Source: Paenibacillus oceani
GTDB taxonomy: Bacteria; Bacillota; Bacilli; Paenibacillales; NBRC-103111
Length of the DNA: 64,000 bases
NCBI RefSeq assembly: GCF_014705615.1
Contig: NZ_JACXJA010000003.1
Coordinates: 1-64,000 of the forward strand
Reading direction: 5' to 3'
The notes beneath the pieces were generated by a model that was not told where the DNA came from, did no database searches, and was given only the letters and a program-made list of their open reading frames with translations. Shown here in pieces: positions 33,894-42,770 of this stretch. How positions within the stretch are numbered: position 1 is the first letter of the stretch; the number at the start of each line of letters is the position of its first letter. Both the position numbers and the translations under genes were made by a program.

Positions 33894-34555
33894 TTGTACC
33901 CGAGCCCCCAGACGGTTTCGATCGGAGAGGCCGCTCCGGCCGCGGTCAGCTTGGTCCGCAGCTTGCGGATATGCTCGACGACGACGGAATCGTTGCCGTC
34001 CCCGTCCAGCCCCCATAACCGTTCATAGATCCGTTCCTTGTCAAAGGTTTGTCCGCTGTTCGAGGAAAGCAGCTCCAGGATTTTGAATTCCTGCTTCGTC
34101 AGCGGAACGGCCGTCTCCTTCACGTACACTTCCTTGGCGGAATAATCGACGACAAACTCGCCTTCGAATTTCACCTTGGCCCGGCTCGTCTGCCGCTGTT
34201 CGCGCCTGAGATGTGCGGCTACGCGGGCGCCGAGCTCGTCGATGCTGAACGGCTTCATAATGTAATCGTCGCCGCCTGCGGCAAATCCGGCTATTTTGTC
34301 CGCATCTTCAACCTTGGCCGTCAGGAACAGGATCGGGCAAGCCACATGCGACCGAATCCGCTCGCACACTTGAAGTCCGTCCGGCTCCGGCATATGAATG
34401 TCGAGCAGGATCAGGTCCGGCTGCTTCTCCGCCTGCCGGATCGCTTCGGCTCCGTTAGCGGCGGTTAGCGGGTCGTACCCGTTCTTTTTAAAAAAGGTAT
34501 ACAGCAGCTTCACAATATCGGGCTCGTCATCAACGATTAGAATCGTATACGGCAT
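33881..34555 (-). CDS. OmpR-family response regulator
   Basis: A 224-residue regulator with an intact receiver (acidic pair DDE, phospho-acceptor Asp in LILLDIHMP, Thr in LTAK and Lys in MKPFS) and a C-terminal winged helix (PLTKQEFKILELL, then VVEHIRKLRTKL and VWGLGYKW). AGGAGG lies upstream of the ATG. It is co-transcribed with the kinase that overlaps its end. Confidence 0.93.
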   Translation of the reverse strand: MPYTILIVDDEPDIVKLLYTFFKKNGYDPLTAANGAEAIRQAEKQPDLILLDIHMPEPDGLQVCERIRSHVACPILFLTAKVEDADKIAGFAAGGDDYIMKPFSIDELGARVAAHLRREQRQTSRAKVKFEGEFVVDYSAKEVYVKETAVPLTKQEFKILELLSSNSGQTFDKERIYERLWGLDGDGNDSVVVEHIRKLRTKLTAAGAASPIETVWGLGYKWSK

Positions 34556-34794
34556 TGTTTCCTCCTCATGGCCCGGCCGGGTCGTACAATCGTCCGGCGT
34601 TCGTTGGCTCCGATTTTATCATAACCGATCTGTCGGGAAACCTTACTTCCCCCGTATACAGGGCCTGCATAAAGAAAAACCGTAAGAATATAGACGAGAT
34701 CTATAGTCCAGGAATAGGCGATTACTGCTAACAGGGCGCCTATCCCCCAATAGCAGGAGAACGCTATAAGGACGTCTCTATTTTTCCTGCTCAA
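34537..34794 (-). CDS. Possible small two-helix membrane protein
   Basis: An 85-codon frame could start at a TTG that overlaps the tmrB stop (CATTGA) and ends 19 bases inside the response-regulator gene. It encodes two hydrophobic stretches (VLIAFSCYWGIGALLAVIAY and LVYILTVFLYAGPVYG) separated by a short polar turn, then a basic tail. Against it: there is no clear ribosome site and the tail overlaps the ribosome site of the next gene. It could depend on tmrB translation. No family is recognised. Confidence 0.35.
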   Translation of the reverse strand: MSRKNRDVLIAFSCYWGIGALLAVIAYSWTIDLVYILTVFLYAGPVYGGSKVSRQIGYDKIGANERRTIVRPGRAMRRKQCRIRF

Positions 34795-35387
34795 TGGAAT
34801 AGCCGGATATGCTTGAGCTGGGTCCAGATTCGGTCCGCCCTTTTCCGAAGAGTACCGCGGCGGTCGGGCTGCAGGCGGATGTCCGACATCGCTGCAATCG
34901 CTTCCGCCGCCTCTTCTACGGACAGCCGCTCCGTATCCAGATGATGCCGGAACACGTCGCTTGCGAGCCCGTCGATGCACCGGTCGATTTGCCGGGCGGC
35001 CCACGAACCGCTTCCGTCGCCTCTGCTCCTCAGTCGTTTTAATAGGTTTTCCTTGGACGCGATTAACGTATAATGGTGGACGGTCACGCCATCCGCCCGC
35101 AATCGTCCGACCATCTCCTGAAAATAGTCAGGGTCGGTTACCGTCATCGGCACGATTACCGTCCCGTCATAGCGCTGGTTGATGTAGGACAGCATCGAAT
35201 AATTCAGCTCGCGCCACATCGGATAGTGCTGGAAGTCTTCTTCGGCGGTTTGCTTCGGTATGTTTTTGCGGATGTAAAATCCGGCCTGCTCCGGGTCATA
35301 TACGTAGGCATGCGGCATTCTCCGGCATAACTCATAGGACGTTTGCGTCTTTCCCGAGCCAAACGCCCCGTTGATCCATAGGATCAT
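34791..35387 (-). CDS. tmrB: TmrB-like P-loop protein (tunicamycin resistance)
   Basis: A 198-residue ATP-binding protein closely resembling Bacillus TmrB: Walker A in WINGAFGSGKTQT (residues 4-16), YVYDPEQAGF, DFQHYPMWRELNYSML, HHYTLIASKENLLKRL and SWAARQIDRCIDGL. TmrB binds tunicamycin at the membrane and protects against it. It lies upstream of the two-component and DUF1430 exporter genes on the same strand, with about 235 bases to the regulator. A shared envelope-stress or antibiotic-defence role is plausible. Confidence 0.82.
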   Translation of the reverse strand: MILWINGAFGSGKTQTSYELCRRMPHAYVYDPEQAGFYIRKNIPKQTAEEDFQHYPMWRELNYSMLSYINQRYDGTVIVPMTVTDPDYFQEMVGRLRADGVTVHHYTLIASKENLLKRLRSRGDGSGSWAARQIDRCIDGLASDVFRHHLDTERLSVEEAAEAIAAMSDIRLQPDRRGTLRKRADRIWTQLKHIRLFH

Positions 35388-35703
35388 GGTTCACCCTCCG
35401 ATTTAAAATTAGCAGTTTCGCTTGTTACAGAGCGGGAGCTGAACAGACAAGCTTATTTATTCGCATCCCCCTCATCAGAAATAGACACCCTAAGAGCCGG
35501 TAAGGTTCAAGATTATTTCGTACATCTTTGGAACAGGTCAAAGGGAAATTTCGCCGGGACTCGGGAGGATTTCCTTGTCGTTCGAACACTCACGTGGTCG
35601 AGGATGGATGCAGGTTGCCATTGACCGATGGCGGAATTGACCATCCTGATGACGGAATGAGCAATGAAGCCGATCAATCCGGCCATGTATAATAAAGCTA
35701 GGA
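35388..35703. other. Divergent intergenic region (tmrB / AraC)
   Basis: TATAAT at 35688-35693 is a possible -10 box for the AraC gene, but its -35 is poor and it lies only 10 bases before ATG 35704. Two TTGACC hexamers lie at 35621 and 35637. No gene or strong hairpin was seen. Confidence 0.45.
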
Positions 35704-36636
35704 ATGGAGCATATCCGATGTTTTGGGGGTGAGAACGAACAGGAAATGGAGAAACATTTGAGAAGCAGCAAATTCATGGGCCAAGAGTTTCCGTTCTGGA
35801 TGAAACGGTTCGCGCAAAATCGAAACGCAACTCCGATCGAGCACAGCCACGAGTTTGTAGAGCTCGTGTATGTTGTGAGGGGAGAAGCGCAGCATTGCTT
35901 TGAAGGCGAGCGATATGTCATTCGCGCCGGCGATGTATTCATCATCAATCCCGGAGAGGTGCATGCGTACGACTACGAGGACGAGCAGCAGATCGAAATT
36001 ATTAACTGTCTGTTTATGCCTTCGCTCATTCAGGAAGGACTGCTGCGTGAACTTGGCATATCGAGGTCCATGGACTTTTTCTACGTGCAGCCTTTTTTGA
36101 ATAAAGAAGAGCGTTTCCATCATCGGCTTAACTTGAGCGGTCCGCACGCGGCGACGATGCTGGTCATTATGGAAAGCATGATGGCCGAATTCGAGCATCG
36201 GAATCCGGGTTTCGATACGATCATTCGATTAAAGATGATCGAGCTGCAAATTTTTTTGTCGCGTATTTACAATCTGCACCAAACGAAAAGACATAACGTT
36301 AATTACGGCGAGCGAGAAGTGATGGCGAGGCGAATACGCGGGTTTCTGGAAAGAAATTACGGGGACAAAATAACGTTGACGTCTTTGGTAAACGTGTTCA
36401 ACATCAGTGAACGAAAGCTGAACAGGCTCATGAAGGAGCAAGTGGGCATGAGTGTGATCGAGCTGCTCCATCAGATTCGGATCGAGAAGGCGAAGTATCT
36501 GCTCGAGGATCAGGCAGAAAAGGTGATTAATGTAGCATCCATGGTTGGCTATGAGGACCCGGCCTTTTTTAGCCGCTTGTTCCATCGTATTGTCGGATGC
36601 CCGCCAGGGGCGTACAGAAAAACGATTTATAAATAA
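35704..36636 (+). CDS. AraC family transcriptional regulator
   Basis: About 310 residues: cupin sensor (IEHSHEFVELVYVVRGEAQH and GDVFIINPGEVHAY) and C-terminal AraC HTH (TSLVNVFNISERKLNRLMKE, then VGYEDPAFFSRLFHRIVGCPP). The start is uncertain: ATG 35704 has no spaced ribosome site and sits near a TATAAT box; ATG 35746 gives a protein 14 residues shorter. It precedes SBP 6 by 21 bases in the same direction, so it is probably co-transcribed with SBP 6 and controls it and the rhamnosidase genes. Confidence 0.88.
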   Translation: MEHIRCFGGENEQEMEKHLRSSKFMGQEFPFWMKRFAQNRNATPIEHSHEFVELVYVVRGEAQHCFEGERYVIRAGDVFIINPGEVHAYDYEDEQQIEIINCLFMPSLIQEGLLRELGISRSMDFFYVQPFLNKEERFHHRLNLSGPHAATMLVIMESMMAEFEHRNPGFDTIIRLKMIELQIFLSRIYNLHQTKRHNVNYGEREVMARRIRGFLERNYGDKITLTSLVNVFNISERKLNRLMKEQVGMSVIELLHQIRIEKAKYLLEDQAEKVINVASMVGYEDPAFFSRLFHRIVGCPPGAYRKTIYK

Positions 36637-36657
36637 TGAAGGGGGCGCTTGTTGGAA

Positions 36658-37977
36658 ATGAAACTGTTATTCCGTAAGACAATCGTTATGTTGGTAGTGG
36701 TCGGGAGTGTGACCGCTTGCAGTCAAGCCGGAACGCAGAGTGGAGAAAGTCAACAGGACGAGAATCGAGCCGACACTGCGAAGGAACCGGTCGAAATTGT
36801 CTTTTATTCGACAAACAATGATTCCGTAGAAGGATTTGACCAAAGGCTGGGCACTTCTTTGCGCAAAAAGTTTCCGGACTATACGATCAAGTACATCCAA
36901 TCTACGAAGGGAAACTCGATGGAGGAGTTACTAGCGTCGGGAACGCGATTCGATATTTTCTACCAGACGATCGGCAATTATGAGGGGCAGGTTTTCCCTA
37001 ATCGAATTGAATATGACATGTCCGAGTTGATCGCGAAGCATAAGGTGGATCTGAATCGATTTGAGCCGACCGTGATGGATGCCCTCAAGCAAACGTCCAA
37101 CGGTAAAATGTATGCGCTTCCGGTTATCACGAACAACTTGCTTTTATATTACAACAAGGATTTGTTTGATAAGTTCGGCGTTCCGTATCCGAAGGACGGG
37201 ATGACTTGGGAGCAAATAAGCGAGCTGTCCAAGAAACTATCCCGCACCGACCAGGGGACGCAATATTTCGGGTTTACGCATTCGCCGCTTCATACGATCC
37301 GAATGAACCAGCTCTCCATTCCGAATGCCGATTTGAAGACCAACACGCCAACTATTAATCAGGACAGCCGCTGGAGCCGATTTTTCCAAACAGTATTCCT
37401 TGATCCGGTTCAGGAGCCGGGTTACGCGCAGTATTTGCAGTCGACCGGCAAAATTCCGGGCAGCAACGAATTTATCAAATCGAAAAATGTCGCGATGTAC
37501 GTGTACATCCAAGGTTTAATGGGGGCATGGGGCGATCAGGTGAACTATGATGTCGTGTCGCTCCCGGTGTTCAGCGACCGCCCGGGAATCGGGTCGCAAT
37601 CTTACCCGAGTTATTATGGCATCACGAATATGGCCAAAAATAAAGATGCGGCCATGGAAGTTTTGAAATATATCGTTTCCGACGAATATCAGACCGAATT
37701 GGCGCTGAGAGGCGACATGACCGTTCTGACCGACGAGCGCGTGCGGAAACAGCTGGGGCAAGGAACGCCATACAAGGATAAAAACTGGCAGGCAGCGTAC
37801 TACAACAAATTTGCGCCTTTCCTTCCGAAAGGGACTTATGATGCCGAACTGGTCACCATTTACGGATCGATGGGCATTCAACTGCAAACGGGTAAAATCG
37901 ACATGAATACAGGCTTGAGACAAGCGGGCGAGCAGGCACAGAAGAAGATCGCAGAGATGGTCCAGATGATTAAATAG
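36658..37977 (+). CDS. Extracellular solute-binding lipoprotein (SBP 6), family 1
   Basis: A 439-residue binding protein with lipobox VTAC (Cys21) and the shared YYNKDLFDKFGVPYPKDG hinge. Its opening block (EPVEIVFYSTNNDSVEGFD) and core are closest to those of SBP 5. The ATG at 36658 is taken as start; TTG 36652 lies at a better distance from AGGGGG and is an alternative. It sits between an AraC gene and a GH78 rhamnosidase, so rhamnose-containing oligosaccharides are a reasonable ligand guess. No permeases are nearby. Confidence 0.9.
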   Translation: MKLLFRKTIVMLVVVGSVTACSQAGTQSGESQQDENRADTAKEPVEIVFYSTNNDSVEGFDQRLGTSLRKKFPDYTIKYIQSTKGNSMEELLASGTRFDIFYQTIGNYEGQVFPNRIEYDMSELIAKHKVDLNRFEPTVMDALKQTSNGKMYALPVITNNLLLYYNKDLFDKFGVPYPKDGMTWEQISELSKKLSRTDQGTQYFGFTHSPLHTIRMNQLSIPNADLKTNTPTINQDSRWSRFFQTVFLDPVQEPGYAQYLQSTGKIPGSNEFIKSKNVAMYVYIQGLMGAWGDQVNYDVVSLPVFSDRPGIGSQSYPSYYGITNMAKNKDAAMEVLKYIVSDEYQTELALRGDMTVLTDERVRKQLGQGTPYKDKNWQAAYYNKFAPFLPKGTYDAELVTIYGSMGIQLQTGKIDMNTGLRQAGEQAQKKIAEMVQMIK

Positions 37978-37990
37978 GGGAAGAAACGGC

Positions 37991-38004
37991 TGTAATCGTT
38001 TCCA
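37991..38004 (+). promoter_or_regulatory. cre-like site (CcpA) upstream of the rhamnosidase gene
   Basis: TGTAATCGTTTCCA matches TGWAANCGNTNWCA at 13 of 14 positions. It lies 38 bases before the GTG start in the 65-base SBP 6-rhamnosidase gap. Confidence 0.55.
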
Positions 38005-38042
38005 AAAAGAGCTTCTAGACAGACTATTAGAGGAGACAGGGA

Positions 38043-40763
38043 GTGGAGTTGTTGTTGCAAGTAATCGATATTCGTGTAAATGACGCTGTTGAGCCGATGT
38101 CTGCAAATCCGGGCGACGTGGTGTTCAGCTGGCGATTAACGGGGGACGGGCGTGCGGGTGAATGGACGGCTTACCAGATTCAGTTGTTCGATAAAGAATC
38201 ATCTGTACGTGAAGGAGTTGGGGCAGTTTGGAATAGCGGCAAGCTCGAACTTCAAGAGAGGAATGCAACCTATTCGGGGCCGGCCTTGGAAAGTGCGTCT
38301 CTGTACTGGTGGCGTGTAAGGGTGTGGGACAGGGAGCAGATGTCGGAAAGTGTTCCGGCCCGATTCGGCACCGGATTGCTTACGCACGAGTGGCGGGCTG
38401 AATGGATTTGGAGCCAAACGGAGGTCAGGTGCAATGACTACGCCTATTTCCGCAAAGAACTCGACATCCGTGGGGCGATTGGCACGGCTAGACTATTTGT
38501 TTCCGCTCACAATGTTGCCAATCTTTATCTGAACGGGATAAAAGTCGGCGGGTACGCCACCCCCGCTCCGACGAATCCGTGGAGACGCAAATATTACACC
38601 GCCTACGATGTGACTCCATTATTGGCGGCAGGCCCGAACTGTATCGCCGCTGTGGCGCACTATTTAGGCGGCGACGGGCAAAATTACGTGAATGGGGTGC
38701 CGGGATTCCGGCTGCAGTTGCATGTCGTCTACACGAATGGAACGACGGAATGCTTCAAAACCGATACGACCTGGGAAACGATTCGCGATGTCCCGCATCG
38801 GATTGGTACGGCCTACCAGCAAAACAGGCGAATATCCGCGATCGAAGATGTCGATGCCGGGAAGCTGGATCAAGGCTGGAAACGTGTCGGCTTCGCATCA
38901 AACCCTTGCGACAAGGCGGTGTTAGCGGATTCTAGAATCAGAAGCTGGATGATGGTGGGTCAAGAGATACCGGAAGGGGAAATCGAGGAACTGATCGTAC
39001 CCTCCGAACTGTACTGTGAAACGGTGTCCAGTGAAGTGCAGAAACCGGACTCGGAGCACCGAACGGTTCGCCAAGTGTTTGATGCCGGCAAAATCGTTTC
39101 CGGTTGGCCGCGGTTACGCCTTGCAGGAACAGCCGGTGCGACCGTGCAGCTTCGGTATGCCGAACAATTGGACGAGCATGGCTTCGTTAAGCATTATGTT
39201 TGCAACGAGAAGTCCGACTACTATTACGACCGCTACACCGTTGGAGGAGAAGGGGCTCAAGTATGGCAGCCGGATTTATCTTACAAAGCATTTCGTTATG
39301 TGGAGGTGACGCATCATACGGACCGCCTTGTTCCAGGCAAGGATCTGTGGATCGCATCTGCGCATACGGCGATGACCGGGCGTGGATCGTTCCGCTGCTC
39401 TAACGAGCTGCTGAACGGGATGGCAGAGGCGTGTACCCAAACGCTAAAGAACAATACGCTAGGTCAGGCGACCGATTGCCCCCATCGGGAGCAGGCACAG
39501 TATTTAGCGGACGTCGACCTGCAGGCGGAGACGCTTTTGTACAACTTTGATGCACGGCCTATTTTGACCAAGACGCTTATTGATTTTGCGGACGGCCAAT
39601 TAGAGGATGGGTCGTTTCCGTACGTGTATCCGACCAACTTCGATAACCCTGCCTTCCACAAGCAAATTCCAGAATGGGATTTGCACTATTGTACGCTATT
39701 GTGGAAAACATACTATGCCTATGGGGATAAACGAATTATTGCCGCTTGTTTTGATACCGCCAAACGGATGGTCCATCATTATTGGGCTCGATTGGATGAG
39801 AAAACGGGACTTGTTCCAGCCGATCGCCCGTGGCATATCAGCGACTGGCCGTATTCAACCGTCCAGCAGAAATCGCCGTTTCTAACCGTTCAGAATATCA
39901 AACTCGTTCAAGCGATAGAGGCAATGGCGGACATGGCCGTTGTACTGGATAAGCCGACAGAAGCGCAGTCCTTCGAGCGGATGGCCGGAAAGCTGCGCGG
40001 TTCCATAGTGGATGCTTTATTCGACCGGGAGATCGGCTTGTTCCGCGACGGATTCCAATCTCCTAACTATCATCAAGGGGTAAACGGTTTGGCCGTATAT
40101 GCAGGGCTTGTTCCGGAGGAGGAGGTGAGCAAGGCGCTGGAGACGATCGCCGAGATGAAATGGGAGAGCCGGACCGTTTTGTCGTTGCCGCTTCTACGTG
40201 CGTTGTTCGAAGGAGGGAAACAGGAGAAGGCTTACCGTATGATCGCCAGTCCGGACTACCCCGGCTGGGGATATATGATCCGCAGCGGCGCAAAAACGAT
40301 GTGGGAAGGCTGGGACGATATCAATTCCCATTGTCATGCGTGGAACAGTTATCCGCTGCGGCTGCTGCAGGAATATGTGGCCGGTATCCGGCAGCTTTCG
40401 CTGGGTTTTCGCGATGTGGAACTGCGCCCCTATATGCCGGATGATCTCACCTTCGCAGAGGCAACCGTCACAACCGTATACGGGGAGCTGTTTCTTCGCT
40501 GGGAGCGACAGTGCGAGGATAAGGTGCAGTTGCGTGTCCATGTTTCGATTCCGATTGGCATGGCCGGCAGGCTTATCATCGAACCGGGCTTGGGTGCCCT
40601 TGCTTCGCGAATTGAAGAATCGGGCGAAGCGATCTGGATGGGTGGAGAGCCATATGAGGGAGTTGCGAGCATAACGTCATGCGTTTGGAATGGCAACACG
40701 GTCGAGATCGGTTTGAAATCGGGACGTTACGACTTTGCATTCATACCTGAATCATACAAATGA
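38043..40763 (+). CDS. Alpha-L-rhamnosidase, GH78
   Basis: A 906-residue glycoside hydrolase that removes terminal alpha-L-rhamnose from plant glycosides and rhamnogalacturonan fragments. The domain order is an N-terminal beta-sandwich (FSWRLTGDGR), a carbohydrate-binding-like domain (RLFVSAHNVANLYLNG), the (alpha/alpha)6 barrel starting near residue 440 with the family block ATDCPHREQAQYLADVDL, GYMIRSGAKTMWEGW, and a C-terminal beta domain (LRPYMPDDL). There is no signal peptide, so it works in the cytoplasm on imported oligosaccharides. It starts at GTG, with AGGAG 7 bases upstream. The next gene, a Tat beta-helix protein, follows after 16 bases. Confidence 0.9.
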   Translation: MELLLQVIDIRVNDAVEPMSANPGDVVFSWRLTGDGRAGEWTAYQIQLFDKESSVREGVGAVWNSGKLELQERNATYSGPALESASLYWWRVRVWDREQMSESVPARFGTGLLTHEWRAEWIWSQTEVRCNDYAYFRKELDIRGAIGTARLFVSAHNVANLYLNGIKVGGYATPAPTNPWRRKYYTAYDVTPLLAAGPNCIAAVAHYLGGDGQNYVNGVPGFRLQLHVVYTNGTTECFKTDTTWETIRDVPHRIGTAYQQNRRISAIEDVDAGKLDQGWKRVGFASNPCDKAVLADSRIRSWMMVGQEIPEGEIEELIVPSELYCETVSSEVQKPDSEHRTVRQVFDAGKIVSGWPRLRLAGTAGATVQLRYAEQLDEHGFVKHYVCNEKSDYYYDRYTVGGEGAQVWQPDLSYKAFRYVEVTHHTDRLVPGKDLWIASAHTAMTGRGSFRCSNELLNGMAEACTQTLKNNTLGQATDCPHREQAQYLADVDLQAETLLYNFDARPILTKTLIDFADGQLEDGSFPYVYPTNFDNPAFHKQIPEWDLHYCTLLWKTYYAYGDKRIIAACFDTAKRMVHHYWARLDEKTGLVPADRPWHISDWPYSTVQQKSPFLTVQNIKLVQAIEAMADMAVVLDKPTEAQSFERMAGKLRGSIVDALFDREIGLFRDGFQSPNYHQGVNGLAVYAGLVPEEEVSKALETIAEMKWESRTVLSLPLLRALFEGGKQEKAYRMIASPDYPGWGYMIRSGAKTMWEGWDDINSHCHAWNSYPLRLLQEYVAGIRQLSLGFRDVELRPYMPDDLTFAEATVTTVYGELFLRWERQCEDKVQLRVHVSIPIGMAGRLIIEPGLGALASRIEESGEAIWMGGEPYEGVASITSCVWNGNTVEIGLKSGRYDFAFIPESYK

Positions 40764-40779
40764 CAGGGAGTTGAAGGTT

Positions 40780-42606
40780 GTGGAGAAAGAGCCGCTTGAC
40801 ACGATTCGGGATGAACAGATTCGTGCAACCAGAGATAGCTCGTTGACCAGAAGGAAACTGCTGTCTTACTTGGCTGCCGGGGGAGTCGCGACCATTGCGG
40901 GGACAACTTTGCTGAATCACAGTGTGGGATCGGCTGAATGGAGGGGGACGGTCACCGATAGCGTGTATGGACCCCTAGCGTGCACCGGCGGCTTCATTGT
41001 CGATGTGACAGCCGCTCCTTACCATGCAAGCGGCGATGGCGCTACTGACGACACCTCGGCGATTCAAGCCGCCGCGGTTGCCGCTGAGAACGGGATACTT
41101 ATCCTACCAAAACCGGCAGCGAGCTACTTGATTTCAAGTACGATCGAACTGCCATCCAATATTACGGTGATCGGGATCGGCTATGCGACCATCAGCTTGA
41201 AAGCGAACTCGAATTGCACGATGATTCAACTCGACGGCAAGCAAAATGTGACCCTTACAGGTTTGACTTTTGACGGGAACCGGGACAATCAATCGAGCGA
41301 CAACAGCAATCCTTTCGATATGGCTGAAAGCCATCATGCCCTTAAATTAATCAACTCCCGAAACGTGACGATTCGAGGGTGCAAGCTAACAAACGCAAGC
41401 GGGGATGGAGCTGCGGTAGCCGGGCAGTTTTTCGTGGTGGGAGAGGGAAATGTAAACCGGCACATTACGATTGTCGACAATGAAATTCATAATAACGGAC
41501 GTAACGGGGTTTCGATTATTCATGCCGACGGCGTATGGATCAAAAATAATGAAATTCACGGCCACCATGCCTGGGTTTCGACATTAGGGGCCGGGATCGA
41601 TATTGAGCCGAATCGCGGCATCAATCCGGGCGAGCAATGGATCGTGAGAAACGTTTCAGTGGAAAACAACATTCTTCGTGATAACAACGTAGGAGGACAG
41701 ATCATCGGTTGGGCCAATTCCGCCACTACGATTGTGGAGCACATAACGTTCCGGAGCAACAGCATTTACCGGAATAATCACCGGACGGCGCCGGCCTCTT
41801 CCAAAGGACTGCTGGTCAAGGAGATGAATAATTCCGCTGGCGGCAAGTACTCCGATATTGTAATTGCGGATAATGACGTATACGAGAACGGGTTTGTCGA
41901 GGGCATTCCCGTATCCAATACGATCGGAATTCATCTCGATAAATGCAATGTGCCCCTTTTTGTACGGGAAAATCGAATTAGCGGATCGGGGATGGGAATC
42001 CAGCTCCACACCGCCTCTTATGCAACTGTCCAAAACAACCATATTTACCGGTTTGGAAACGCTCAAGGCGGAAGCGGTATTACGATGTATGCAAGCCAGT
42101 GGTGTTATCTTCTGGACAATCGAATCCATTCTCCTACGGCACTAAGTAATTTTTCAAGAGGGATTTCGATCACTGCGTTAACTTTACAACAAGTGTCCCG
42201 CAACCTGATCGTGACAGGCAATATCATTGGCGATTCGGCTAACAATATGAATGCGGCGATCGGGATGACCAGCAATAACATAGGGTGGTCCGTTTTCTCC
42301 GGCATCGTGCTTGATCGCAATGTCCTGTCGGGTTACGTACATCTTCCTGTCAAGTGCACGAATTGTTCGCTCCCGGCCATATCGAGTGTTATCGGAAAAC
42401 AGGTGCTGAACGGAATTCAGTCCCACTACAGTGCGGCGGAGGGCGAGTTTATTCCCTACTATTCTGAGGCATCCCTGTATGGTGCTTCGTCGGAAAGACC
42501 CGTAACAGGCAGGTACATTCATATGTCGTGGTTTGACAGTACGCTCGGCAAACCGATCTGGTGGAACGGCACTGCTTGGGTCGATGCCGTGGGCACGGTA
42601 TCCTAG
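40780..42606 (+). CDS. Tat-exported right-handed beta-helix protein
   Basis: A 608-residue secreted protein: charged lead, twin-arginine signal (LTRRKLLSYLAAGGVATIAG), the TDSVYGPL block also seen at 19141, then the beta-helix opening ASGDGATDDTSAIQAAA and many Asn-rich turns (NNEIHGHHAW, NNHIYRFG). The C-terminus ends GKPIWWNGTAWVDAVG, a motif also known from phage tail and tailspike tips. It starts at GTG 40780, nine bases after AGGGAG; the frame reaches back to 40735 inside the rhamnosidase gene. Co-transcribed with the rhamnosidase, it probably cleaves a rhamnose-containing polysaccharide outside the cell. Confidence 0.85.
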   Translation: MEKEPLDTIRDEQIRATRDSSLTRRKLLSYLAAGGVATIAGTTLLNHSVGSAEWRGTVTDSVYGPLACTGGFIVDVTAAPYHASGDGATDDTSAIQAAAVAAENGILILPKPAASYLISSTIELPSNITVIGIGYATISLKANSNCTMIQLDGKQNVTLTGLTFDGNRDNQSSDNSNPFDMAESHHALKLINSRNVTIRGCKLTNASGDGAAVAGQFFVVGEGNVNRHITIVDNEIHNNGRNGVSIIHADGVWIKNNEIHGHHAWVSTLGAGIDIEPNRGINPGEQWIVRNVSVENNILRDNNVGGQIIGWANSATTIVEHITFRSNSIYRNNHRTAPASSKGLLVKEMNNSAGGKYSDIVIADNDVYENGFVEGIPVSNTIGIHLDKCNVPLFVRENRISGSGMGIQLHTASYATVQNNHIYRFGNAQGGSGITMYASQWCYLLDNRIHSPTALSNFSRGISITALTLQQVSRNLIVTGNIIGDSANNMNAAIGMTSNNIGWSVFSGIVLDRNVLSGYVHLPVKCTNCSLPAISSVIGKQVLNGIQSHYSAAEGEFIPYYSEASLYGASSERPVTGRYIHMSWFDSTLGKPIWWNGTAWVDAVGTVS

Positions 42607-42707
42607 TTAACCCGCACTAAAGAGAGGGGAGGCCACCGCGTATAGGTTGTACGGAAATGGACCGTCCCGCCTCTGGCCGCCCCCTGGAGGAACATTGCAG
42701 GCATTCG

Positions 42708-42735
42708 AAAGCCGCCGGTTGTCCGGCGGCTTTTG
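42708..42735. terminator. Bidirectional terminator between beta-helix and uppP genes
   Basis: Arms AAAGCCGCCGG and CCGGCGGCTTT close a TTGT loop, with T-rich ends on both strands. It serves the converging transcripts. Confidence 0.85.
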
Positions 42736-42770
42736 TGACATCCCGTTCCCGATATGGCTATTTCCTCTCT

